Source of the DNA: Exiguobacterium qingdaonense
GTDB taxonomy: Bacteria; Bacillota; Bacilli; Exiguobacteriales; Exiguobacteriaceae
Assembly: GCF_018617855.1 (NCBI RefSeq)
Contig: NZ_JACSKY010000007.1
Location: forward strand, 1-64,000
Length of the DNA: 64,000 nucleotides
Direction of reading: 5' to 3'
The translations under genes and the position numbers were made by a program. Of the stretch, positions 55,941 through 63,072 are shown piece after piece (positions within the stretch are counted from its first letter, which is position 1; every line of letters starts with the position of its first letter). The notes beneath the pieces were generated by a model. The model saw only the letters and a list, made by a program, of their open reading frames with translations. It was not told the DNA's origin and searched no databases.

Positions 55941-56669
55941 ATGCACGTACATCAGCTCACTTATCGATACCCGAAAGCGACGCGTCCTGTGCTCGATGAC
56001 GTCTCGTTCACACTTCAACCGAATAAAATAAACGTCTTGATTGGACAAAACGGGGCCGGCAAGACGACACTGTTTGATTGTATGACCGGGGCACTTCCGA
56101 TCGACAAGACATCACTCGAACTCGTCCCGACGACGGACATGCTCTATTTGACACAACTCATGTACAACCATCATGAATTGACGGGGAAAGACTTCGCCTA
56201 CTTCATCGGACGTTTGTCGCAGCGCCCCGACTTCAAGAAACTCGAGTCTTATGTGAACAACCTTTCGACGTCCCGAGAACAAGAACTGTTCGAACATCTA
56301 TGGACGATGAAGCTCGGAAAGATGTCGGTCGGAGAGAAAAAATGGCTCTTTGTGACACTCTTGTCTTCAATCAAACGTTCTCTTTACTTATTCGATGAAC
56401 CGACGAGCGGGGTCGACCCGGCGTCACGCATTCAAATTATGCGCCGGCTGCAGCGCCTCGTCGATGAGGGAAAAACGTGTCTCATCTCGACACACCAGTT
56501 ACATGACTTGGCCCAACTTGATGCCCATGTCATCTTCCTACACGATGGACGTGTTTTATATGAAGGGGACTTCCAGGATTGGCTCAAAGAATCCGGAACG
56601 ACCGACCCCGACGAAGCGTTCGTCCGGATGGTCGACATGCCGCTTGACGATGTGGCGGTGACACGATGA
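55941..56669 (+). CDS. ABC exporter ATPase with unusual signature motif
   Basis: This 242-residue ATPase has Walker A GQNGAGKTT, Walker B LYLFDEPTSGVD and the switch histidine in ISTHQLHD. The ABC signature, normally LSGGQ, reads MSVGEKKW. The Q-loop is present in LTQLMYN. It pairs with the permease upstream. The deviation is compatible with ATP binding, but may alter coupling. Confidence 0.88.
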   Translation: MHVHQLTYRYPKATRPVLDDVSFTLQPNKINVLIGQNGAGKTTLFDCMTGALPIDKTSLELVPTTDMLYLTQLMYNHHELTGKDFAYFIGRLSQRPDFKKLESYVNNLSTSREQELFEHLWTMKLGKMSVGEKKWLFVTLLSSIKRSLYLFDEPTSGVDPASRIQIMRRLQRLVDEGKTCLISTHQLHDLAQLDAHVIFLHDGRVLYEGDFQDWLKESGTTDPDEAFVRMVDMPLDDVAVTR

Positions 56670-56731
56670 ATGACTCGTTTTGGGAACGACACCGGTTCGG
56701 ATGGTCGTCTGCGGCTAACTCATCGCGATGA
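56666..56731 (+). CDS. Possible 21-residue peptide after the ABC pair
   Basis: ATG 56666 overlaps the ATPase stop (ATGA) and opens a frame for MNDSFWERHRFGWSSAANSS-R before TGA. It may be the 5' stub of a lost third gene or chance. No independent ribosome binding site. Confidence 0.2.
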   Translation: MNDSFWERHRFGWSSAANSSR

Positions 56732-56740
56732 ACTCAAAAA

Positions 56741-56777
56741 AACTCAGCCTCTGACACCTGTCAGGGGCTGAGTTTCT
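56741..56777. terminator. Terminator between the ABC pair and array 2
   Basis: AACTCAGCCTCTGAC pairs with GTCAGGGGCTGAGTT (one G-T pair); the A-rich and T-rich flanks let it act in both directions. Confidence 0.8.
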
Positions 56778-57237
56778 GTTCGCGACGTGCATGTCGTAAC
56801 TCTCGATTCGTCACATGCTCTGGGTCCACTTCACGTAATTTACGGTCCATCATCATGTACCAGATGAGAAGCGGGATCACCCCAACCAATACGACACCGA
56901 GTAGTTCCTGCATCGAATCCAACACGAGCCACGTGAGGAAGGTGAATACACCGAGTGACCCAAACATGGCGACGATGATTCGAAATTCTCGACGAACGAG
57001 GCGCTGGTATTCCTCGTCTTTGTTGAATGTACGTAACAGCTTCATCCGTCGCCACGCTTGATAGAGCATCGGCAGTTGGGTCACGAGGAAAGAGAAGGCG
57101 ACCGTCGTCACCGTGACACCTTTTATGACCGAGATGACCAAAAAGAGAGACAGACCCATGATGCCAAATATCGCGCTGACCCCTCGGGCGTCGAGATCAT
57201 GTTCGACCATTTGCGGGAGACGTTCTTGTTTATCCAT
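56761..57237 (-). CDS. Array 2 membrane paralogue P1
   Basis: This 158-residue protein is a typical family member: cytoplasmic N-terminus MDKQERLPQMV, two helices, the loop FNKDEEYQRLVRREF, two helices, and the tail REVDPEHVTNRELRHARRE. ATG 57237 has AAAGGAGG 7 bases upstream; the frame from 57294 would run deep into P2. It overlaps P2 by 8 bases. Unknown function. Confidence 0.7.
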   Translation of the reverse strand: MDKQERLPQMVEHDLDARGVSAIFGIMGLSLFLVISVIKGVTVTTVAFSFLVTQLPMLYQAWRRMKLLRTFNKDEEYQRLVRREFRIIVAMFGSLGVFTFLTWLVLDSMQELLGVVLVGVIPLLIWYMMMDRKLREVDPEHVTNRELRHARREQKLSP

Positions 57238-57721
57238 CCACCTTCCTCCTTTTTTGTTTCTTCCGCTCAAATTGAACATGACCGAGTTCGACACCCGTCA
57301 CGTGTAGCGGATCGATTTCTTTTAGCTTGCGGTCGATTGGAAAACTGAGAATCAACAGAACCATGATTCCGATTAATGCAACGATAACGAACGTGAACAA
57401 TGTAATCCACTCAAGCTCTACACTAGCGATCAGTATGAGAAGAAGGAGCGGCTGAGAGAGGCACAATAAAAATTCGGACCTCACGAGTTGTTGGTACCGT
57501 TTGTCATCGTTAAATGAAAGCAACAACTTTTTGCGGTGCCATGATTTATATAGGGTAGGAAATTGTCCGAAAAAAATCATGGTATATAACCAAAAGACGT
57601 TCGTCGTCCATATATAGAAAAAGAGCAAGGTGATAATCCCGATTAACGGGAGAATCAATTCCCTCTTTCGTTTTTCATCCTCTTGCAACATACGTTCTAA
57701 TCTGACTGCATGGTCTACCAT
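57230..57721 (-). CDS. Array 2 membrane paralogue P2
   Basis: This 163-residue protein has four helices, the loop FNDDKRYQQLVRSEF and the tail KEIDPLHVTGVELGHVQFE, very close to P1 in both motifs. The N-terminus is VDHAVRLERML. It lies downstream of the SUKH gene in the same direction, with 48 bases between. Confidence 0.7.
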   Translation of the reverse strand: MVDHAVRLERMLQEDEKRKRELILPLIGIITLLFFYIWTTNVFWLYTMIFFGQFPTLYKSWHRKKLLLSFNDDKRYQQLVRSEFLLCLSQPLLLLILIASVELEWITLFTFVIVALIGIMVLLILSFPIDRKLKEIDPLHVTGVELGHVQFERKKQKRRKVDG

Positions 57722-57769
57722 CGAATCCCCCTCGTTTAGTTTTACTTACGCATCCACCGTGATGACAAC

Positions 57770-58564
57770 TCAATCCGGTTCGATCCCATTCTCTAAAATA
57801 TTGATCGTCTCTTCATAACACTGCTTGCTATATGCATCCTCACGTTCAAGTAATGAACGGAAGAATGCCTCAATCAACTCTTTTTGGCGCAAACGACGTG
57901 AGATGATGGTGCTTTGAATCGTAGAGATTGCGGTCTCCCGCAATGTATCGTCATCCATCCACGTAAGGAGTGTCATGACCAGTTCATTTACATCGAGGAC
58001 GTCTAATGAATTGAGCCATATGTTCGCACCAAATGTCTTTTCACTCGTTGCCTCACTGTAAAGTAAATTCTGTGCATAATCTAACAGTGTCTCCCCTTCA
58101 ATCACTCCTACGAATGCATCGGTCTCGATGACGCGGAGCGCTTCAGTGAATTGCTCGAATGAATCGAATCGTACATCAATTTTTTCTGCCGTCGTATCGA
58201 GCAATGCAATTTTAGGAACTGCTTCATCTCGATAATCGAACATGAGAAAATAGTGACCATCGCCCGCGAACGCGATCAAGCGCTCATCCTCAACGCCCCA
58301 CTCTTTTAGAAGAATCTTTGATTCAACTAACCCTTCATATAAGCTCACGCCCATGATGGAATCAATCACAATCGTATCGTCTAACCCGTTTAGTGTCACG
58401 GGTAATTCACATTGCTCGATGAATCCCCCATTCTGTGTTCGAATCAATTCGATATAACTTTCCGGTAACTTCACGCCGAGACGTGACTCGACATCTCTCA
58501 GGATTTCTTCTGTCAGATCCGGCAATGTATTCGTATGGTCAATTTCATCTCTCCAGACAATCAC
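57770..58564 (-). CDS. SUKH (SMI1/KNR4)-family protein inside array 2
   Basis: This 264-residue cytoplasmic protein begins with a SUKH fold (residues 10-150): LTEEILRDVESRLGVKLPESYIELIRTQNGG, IVIDSIMGV, LIAFAGDGHYFLMFDYRD, KIDVRFDSFEQFTEAL. SUKH proteins are the best known immunity proteins of polymorphic toxin systems. A second, helical domain follows (150-264). The start is GTG 58564 with GGGGTGAAGGG upstream. Being embedded among membrane paralogues, it suggests that the array has an immunity role. No toxin gene is in the window. Confidence 0.75.
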   Translation of the reverse strand: MIVWRDEIDHTNTLPDLTEEILRDVESRLGVKLPESYIELIRTQNGGFIEQCELPVTLNGLDDTIVIDSIMGVSLYEGLVESKILLKEWGVEDERLIAFAGDGHYFLMFDYRDEAVPKIALLDTTAEKIDVRFDSFEQFTEALRVIETDAFVGVIEGETLLDYAQNLLYSEATSEKTFGANIWLNSLDVLDVNELVMTLLTWMDDDTLRETAISTIQSTIISRRLRQKELIEAFFRSLLEREDAYSKQCYEETINILENGIEPD

Positions 58565-58582
58565 TCAACCCTTCACCCCTTT

Positions 58583-59041
58583 TTATTTCCGGTTCACGAG
58601 TCCCAACAAACTCTCGACCACGTGCTCGTCATCAATCTTTAAAATCTTCCAGTCGACCCATGACTCGAGAATGAGGCAACCCGCAATCAGCATCGCACAG
58701 CCAAGGCTTAACGTATCAAGCGATATGTACTTCAGTGCGTAGAGCGCCAAAAGAGATAAGCTCCCAACTAAGAGGACAAATTGGGTCGTGCCTTTTAAAT
58801 AAATGAAGCGCCGGTATATGGATGAGTCATTGAACTGTAAAAATAACTGAAATTTATGCCATGTCGCAAACAAGAGTGGCATGAGCATCGCCGCACAAAA
58901 GATGAACAGGGACAAGCTCATCCTTGAATCATTGAACAATAACCAAAGCGCCGTCACCACACCAATCATGATTACAAGGATGGGACCTTTTCTAGTCCAC
59001 GATTTGTCGTATAAGTATTCGATTCGTTCTTCACGCAACAT
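58583..59041 (-). CDS. Array 2 membrane paralogue P3
   Basis: This 152-residue protein has N-terminus MLREERIEYLY, four helices, the loop FNDSSIYRRFIYLK and the tail KIDDEHVVESLLGLVNRK, a somewhat degenerate version of the motif. GGAGGTG lies 6 bases before ATG. It follows a terminator and so begins a separate transcript with the SUKH gene, P2 and P1. Confidence 0.7.
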   Translation of the reverse strand: MLREERIEYLYDKSWTRKGPILVIMIGVVTALWLLFNDSRMSLSLFIFCAAMLMPLLFATWHKFQLFLQFNDSSIYRRFIYLKGTTQFVLLVGSLSLLALYALKYISLDTLSLGCAMLIAGCLILESWVDWKILKIDDEHVVESLLGLVNRK

Positions 59042-59140
59042 TTAGCACACCTCCAAAAGTAAATTTCATCCAATTCACTCAATATGTTTATCTTAACAAT
59101 CTATAATCGAATTTTCGAGGTTTTTCCATTAAAAAGGAAA

Positions 59141-59166
59141 AAGCATCTGACAGTTGTCAGACGCTG
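59141..59166 (-). terminator. Terminator inside array 2
   Basis: On the minus strand TCTGACA pairs with TGTCAGA, extended by AGC/GCT, and is followed by TTTTTCCTTTTT. It divides the array into P7-P4 plus the small peptide, and P3-P1. Confidence 0.8.
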
Positions 59167-59167
59167 A

Positions 59168-59269
59168 TTAGTTCGAGTGCCGGCGAATGAGTCGGAATAA
59201 AAAGATTCCAACCATTGTCAACAATCCTAGATTCAAGATTGCCCATCCCATATCCATCACTTGTAACAT
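59168..59269 (-). CDS. 33-residue single-helix membrane peptide
   Basis: ATG 59269 with GGGGAG upstream opens MLQVMDMGWAILNLGLLTMV followed by GIFLFRLIRRHSN: one hydrophobic helix with a basic cytoplasmic end. It lies between P4 and the terminator, 35 bases after P4, with a good ribosome binding site. The shape fits a real small membrane protein, possibly a toxin-like or accessory peptide of the array. Confidence 0.55.
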   Translation of the reverse strand: MLQVMDMGWAILNLGLLTMVGIFLFRLIRRHSN

Positions 59270-59304
59270 ACTACTCTCCCCTTCCATCTTCACTCTAATA
59301 TAAC

Positions 59305-59787
59305 TCAAATATTGGACTCACGGAGACGTTGATCACGTGCTTCACGTAATTCTTTACCTCGTACATGATGCGCATCGAGCGTATGCAAGGTTCGATTGAT
59401 GACATAAGGTGCCAGAATCGATAGCACACCAATCCCGAATAACCCGGCAATCGCGATGACGGGCGACAACGAGTCGGCATAATAGGCAGCCAATAAGCAG
59501 ATGGTCAACACGAAACAGAGCCACTGGATCCCGAAGTCTGTATACACCAAACGTTGATAGCGCGTCTCTTCGTTAAAGGTGAGGAGCAGTTTTGTCTTCC
59601 GCCACTCGAAACAGAGATACGGAAAAAAACTGATGAAGACGATGAGCGGGGCGTACAGTCTGTACTGCGCAGCGATGAGAAATGTCATCACGACGGTCGC
59701 AATGGCGACGCCCCACCGCCACCGCCAACGCCAATGACTATCGTCTTGTTTTAGCAACTGTTCAATTCGCTTCTCTTTCGTCAGCAT
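59305..59787 (-). CDS. Array 2 membrane paralogue P4
   Basis: This 160-residue protein begins MLTKEKRIEQLLKQDD and has four helices, loop FNEETRYQRLVYTDF and tail LDAHHVRGKELREARDQR. An odd WRWRWRW run just before helix 1 comes from a GGC/TGG-rich DNA tract (about 59708-59735). ATG 59787, 5 bases after AAAGGAG, is preferred to 59802. It overlaps P5 by 26 bases. Confidence 0.7.
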   Translation of the reverse strand: MLTKEKRIEQLLKQDDSHWRWRWRWGVAIATVVMTFLIAAQYRLYAPLIVFISFFPYLCFEWRKTKLLLTFNEETRYQRLVYTDFGIQWLCFVLTICLLAAYYADSLSPVIAIAGLFGIGVLSILAPYVINRTLHTLDAHHVRGKELREARDQRLRESNI

Positions 59788-60247
59788 ATGTACTCCTTTC
59801 ATACGAACGGTAGTGCTTTGTCACCTCATCTCGGGTCGGTTGGTCCGGGTCGGCTTGTCGTAGTTGCCGGACGGTCTGATAGTGGATCCATGCTAACATG
59901 ACGATGCCTAGACCGATGATGGCCCATGCGATCAGTGGCGTTTGCAGACGACTGAAGAGAACCACTCCTGTGACCGCTCCAATCCAGTAAGAATAGAGGC
60001 GATACAAGCGTTTTGTGAGCGACTCGGCTTTTCCTGACGTCATGGTTTGCAACTGTTTACTTTCTTGAAGTGTTAAATACATGAGTCCAATCGCTGCAAG
60101 CGTCGACCCGATTCCCCATATCCACCATGTGTCAAAACCGAGCACGAAACTGTTGCAGAAAATGAGGGTGGCAGTAAGCCAGACGCTCGTTTTTTGATGC
60201 ATTTGGCGATATGCCCCGATATAATGAATTCGTTCTTGTTTCGTCAT
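59762..60247 (-). CDS. Array 2 membrane paralogue P5
   Basis: This 161-residue protein has N-terminus MTKQERIHYIGAYRQM, four helices, loop TSGKAESLTKRLYRLYSYW and tail RQADPDQPTRDEVTKHYRS. The QPT form links it to array 1 paralogues 3 and 4 (LPT) and to P7. It overlaps P6 by 4 bases (ATGA). Confidence 0.7.
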   Translation of the reverse strand: MTKQERIHYIGAYRQMHQKTSVWLTATLIFCNSFVLGFDTWWIWGIGSTLAAIGLMYLTLQESKQLQTMTSGKAESLTKRLYRLYSYWIGAVTGVVLFSRLQTPLIAWAIIGLGIVMLAWIHYQTVRQLRQADPDQPTRDEVTKHYRSYERSTYADEREAN

Positions 60248-60747
60248 GACTCTTTACGACCTTTCCTTGAAATATCATCTAACGTAAGTTTCAAACGTTT
60301 CCGGTTTTCCCGGGCCCACTCGCTTGATGTGACGTGGTGTTCATCAAGCGCGGACTGTTTTCGGTCGATCCAACGCGGAATCAATATGAGACACGGTCCG
60401 CCGATCAGGAGCGTCCAACTCATCCACGGTAAGATATCGATCCCGTTGAAATGGAACCCAATCAAAATCATGAACCAGATCAAACTGCTCAACATGACAG
60501 CAAAATCGATTCGCAACAGGCGATGATAGCGTGTCGCTTCGTTGAACGATTGCTGCAATATCATCTTCTTCCATTCAAGCCATGTCGTATAAAGAAGTGC
60601 GACACCTGGTAGGAGAATGCTATACGGGCTCCATGTCGACAAAAAATAAATCGATACACTCAACATGAGCACGCTCACGATGATGTGGAGACGGGTGAAT
60701 CGTTTCTCAAACTGTTCGATCCGTTGAAGTCGCTCCGCTTTGTCCAC
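60244..60747 (-). CDS. Array 2 membrane paralogue P6
   Basis: This 167-residue protein starts at GTG 60747 (VDKAERLQRIEQF), 8 bases after GAGG, rather than at the GTG 60756 inside that site. Four helices, loop FNEATRYHRLLRIDF, tail LDEHHVTSSEWARENRKR. It follows P7 by 10 bases. Confidence 0.7.
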   Translation of the reverse strand: MDKAERLQRIEQFEKRFTRLHIIVSVLMLSVSIYFLSTWSPYSILLPGVALLYTTWLEWKKMILQQSFNEATRYHRLLRIDFAVMLSSLIWFMILIGFHFNGIDILPWMSWTLLIGGPCLILIPRWIDRKQSALDEHHVTSSEWARENRKRLKLTLDDISRKGRKES

Positions 60748-60757
60748 CAGTGTCACC

Positions 60758-61216
60758 TCAATCTTTTACAAAGTCGAGTTTGATTTCACGACGCATCGGC
60801 TGCTCCGCGTCATACTGTGGAATTTGTCGGTCGAGCGTCTTCTGCACGAAATGCAGACAGATGACCCCGCTTAAGAAAACGATGACGAGCGACCAGACCG
60901 GCCAGTTATTCAGGACGAGTAGCGGGAAGAGAATCGCTAATAAGACGAATAGTCCCATTTCCGATACATATTGCCAGTCGATGATGCGCTTGGCTTGTTC
61001 CACGGTCGTCAATTTCTTGACGAAGCGACGCTCTTTTCCAATCGCGAACAACATGCCCATCAACGTGACCACTAATGGAATCGTATATTTTGAAGCACCT
61101 TCAGACTGAAGTGCAAGAAAGACAAACATCCCAGTCAGACCTGCCAGTCCCATTCTCAAAAAGAGCCAACGCTGTTGATAACGATAAATCGTATTGATTC
61201 GTTCTTGTTTGTTCAT
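60758..61216 (-). CDS. Array 2 membrane paralogue P7 (first gene)
   Basis: This 152-residue protein has N-terminus MNKQERINTIYRYQQRW, four helices, loop LTTVEQAKRIIDWQYVSEM and tail PQYDAEQPMRREIKLDF. First gene of array 2, divergent from the MFS gene; its promoter should lie in 61217-61300 on the minus strand, but I could not define it. Confidence 0.7.
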   Translation of the reverse strand: MNKQERINTIYRYQQRWLFLRMGLAGLTGMFVFLALQSEGASKYTIPLVVTLMGMLFAIGKERRFVKKLTTVEQAKRIIDWQYVSEMGLFVLLAILFPLLVLNNWPVWSLVIVFLSGVICLHFVQKTLDRQIPQYDAEQPMRREIKLDFVKD

Positions 61217-61298
61217 CTATTTCACCTCTCCATTCACTATACGGGATAAACATAGAAAAGTTCCGTTTTTTTACATTTTCATACCAAAGTCATGTTTC

Positions 61299-61347
61299 TT
61301 GACGATTCTATCTTCCTAATATATAGTTTAGTTAACTTAACTATATA
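61299..61347 (+). promoter_or_regulatory. MFS promoter with MarR-type operator
   Basis: -35 TTGACG (61299-61304), 17 bases, -10 TATAGT (61322-61327). A 28-base palindrome with one mismatch (61320-61347; arms TATATAGTTTA / TTAACTATATA around GTTAAC) covers the -10. The downstream MarR protein is the obvious ligand, giving repression of the exporter and of itself. Confidence 0.8.
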
Positions 61348-61375
61348 GCGAATAAGGAAAGTATGAGGTTCTCGT

Positions 61376-62581
61376 ATGGAGTTATTGAACAATTCTCGTT
61401 TTTTATTTACTTGGTTATCTGGGATGACACTCACGCTCGGATTTTCGATTTTCTTTTTGAGCGTCTCTTGGTTGACGATTGATGTATTGGAACAACCTGC
61501 CCTACTTGGGATTATTTTAACTGCCGTTTCGTTACCGCGTGTCATCATGATGGTTTTTGGCGGTGTGTTTGCTGACCGATTTCAAAAGAGTCGACTATTA
61601 TTCTTAACGAATCTTGGACAAGGCGTGTTAATGACCCTTGTTGTCGGTCTTCATTTCGCAGACGCCTATTCCGCCACGGTGATTGTAGCCATCTCCATCT
61701 TATTCGGAATTTTAGATGGCATGTCTTACCCTGCACTTTCGTCACTCATGCCATCAATCGTACCCGCTCAACAGTTGCAACGTGCGAACTCCCTTTTCCA
61801 AGGGTCACTCGAGTTGATGTTCGTCATCGGGCCATTCCTCGCGGGACTTCTGTTGACGTGGGGAAGCTTCGGACTGAGCTTCGGGATGGCGGCTACACTT
61901 ATTTTCATCTCTGCTCTGTTGATCATGCCGCGATTGATTCAAGACCGCATTCCAAACGTCGCCGCGCTTTCAACGAAAGACGTGCTCGTCGATTTGAAAG
62001 AGGGCGTTCGTTACGTCATGCGCACACCCGTGTTACGAAGCGGTACGTTCTCCATCGCCATCGTCAACCTGTTCGTCATGGGGCCCCTTATCATGAGCAT
62101 CCCGATTCTCGTTGGTGCGGTGGACGGCACGGCATTCGATTTGAGTATTATTGAAGGGGGACTCGCCGTCGGGACATTTGTCGCGAGCTTCCTAATTTTA
62201 TTTTTGAAGTCGGTCCATCGTGGGCGCTTCGTCTTCCGAGCACTGTTCCTGACACTCGGTGCATTCTTTCTGTACACGCAAGTTCAATCGATTCCGCTCC
62301 TCGCGGTCACGGCCTCGATGAGCGGATTCATGATCATGCTCGTCTATTTGCCGACGGTCACCATCATGCAGGAGCAGAGCGACCCTGACAAAATCGGTCG
62401 CGTCATGAGCATCATGTCGCTCGCCGCCTCGGGCCTTGAGCCGATTGCGTTCGCCATCTTATCTGCGCTCGTCGCCCTGTCCGTTCCGATTCAGACGCTC
62501 TTACTGGCGTTTGTTATAATCGGCTTAGTGTGTGGTGTCCTCTTATATGTTCGGAGCGAGACGTTCCGACAGACACCGTAA
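61376..62581 (+). CDS. MFS transporter, probable drug exporter
   Basis: This 401-residue protein has twelve helices and the MFS loop 2-3 motif (GGVFADRFQKSRLLF). The segment LDGMSYPALSSLMPSIVPAQQLQRANSLFQG is typical of the MFS_3-type macrolide or multidrug exporters. GAGG lies before ATG. It is followed after 7 bases by a MarR gene and preceded by a MarR-type palindrome, the usual plan of an inducible exporter. Confidence 0.9.
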   Translation: MELLNNSRFLFTWLSGMTLTLGFSIFFLSVSWLTIDVLEQPALLGIILTAVSLPRVIMMVFGGVFADRFQKSRLLFLTNLGQGVLMTLVVGLHFADAYSATVIVAISILFGILDGMSYPALSSLMPSIVPAQQLQRANSLFQGSLELMFVIGPFLAGLLLTWGSFGLSFGMAATLIFISALLIMPRLIQDRIPNVAALSTKDVLVDLKEGVRYVMRTPVLRSGTFSIAIVNLFVMGPLIMSIPILVGAVDGTAFDLSIIEGGLAVGTFVASFLILFLKSVHRGRFVFRALFLTLGAFFLYTQVQSIPLLAVTASMSGFMIMLVYLPTVTIMQEQSDPDKIGRVMSIMSLAASGLEPIAFAILSALVALSVPIQTLLLAFVIIGLVCGVLLYVRSETFRQTP

Positions 62582-62588
62582 AGAAAGG

Positions 62589-63032
62589 ATGAATGACACG
62601 TTGAATGAAACACGAAAGCAACAAGTCCTCACGATGTATCGCCAAATCGATGAGCTCGACTTGCTGTTCACGAAATATTTCACGGAACTGAACGAATTCG
62701 AGTTGAGTTATCAACAAGAACAGATGCTACTTCTCTTCAAGCGCCAAGAGACGTGGACGACGACAGAGATCGCGGCGAGAATGTCCATCTCCAAAAGTGC
62801 CGTCAGTCAGGTGCTCAAAGTGCTCGAGCAACGCGACTTCGTCGTTCGGGAAAAGAATCCCGAGAACCTTCGGGAAAGCTTTATCCAACTCGGGCAGAAC
62901 GGTCTGGCGTATTCGAAACAAATCGATGCGATTGAAGAACGCCTCGCCGAAGAGATGTTCTCCGTCCTCGAGGATGATGAGATGAAGATGATCAATCGCT
63001 CGCTCGCGTTGATGATTCAGAAATTCAGATAA
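62589..63032 (+). CDS. MarR-family repressor
   Basis: This 147-residue winged-helix protein (LSYQQEQMLLLFKRQETWTTTEIAARMSISKSAVSQVLKVLEQRDFVVREKNPENLRESFIQL) has a dimerisation helix pair at both ends. ATG 62589 is given, but AAAGGA is very close to it; TTG 62601 may be used instead. It is in one operon with the MFS exporter and should bind the palindrome at 61320-61347. Confidence 0.9.
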   Translation: MNDTLNETRKQQVLTMYRQIDELDLLFTKYFTELNEFELSYQQEQMLLLFKRQETWTTTEIAARMSISKSAVSQVLKVLEQRDFVVREKNPENLRESFIQLGQNGLAYSKQIDAIEERLAEEMFSVLEDDEMKMINRSLALMIQKFR

Positions 63033-63033
63033 A

Positions 63034-63072
63034 AAGACAAATCGTCATTCGTAGACGATTTGTCTTTTTATT
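63034..63072. terminator. Bidirectional terminator after the MarR gene
   Basis: AAAGACAAATCGTC pairs with GACGATTTGTCTTT around seven bases, with T/A runs on both sides. It separates the MarR gene from the convergent amine oxidase gene. Confidence 0.85.

Noticed and set aside
59708..59735. Repetitive tract encoding WRWRWRW as a possible antimicrobial-type peptide
   Set aside because: It is in frame within paralogue P4 just before helix 1 and is more simply an unusual membrane-proximal segment.
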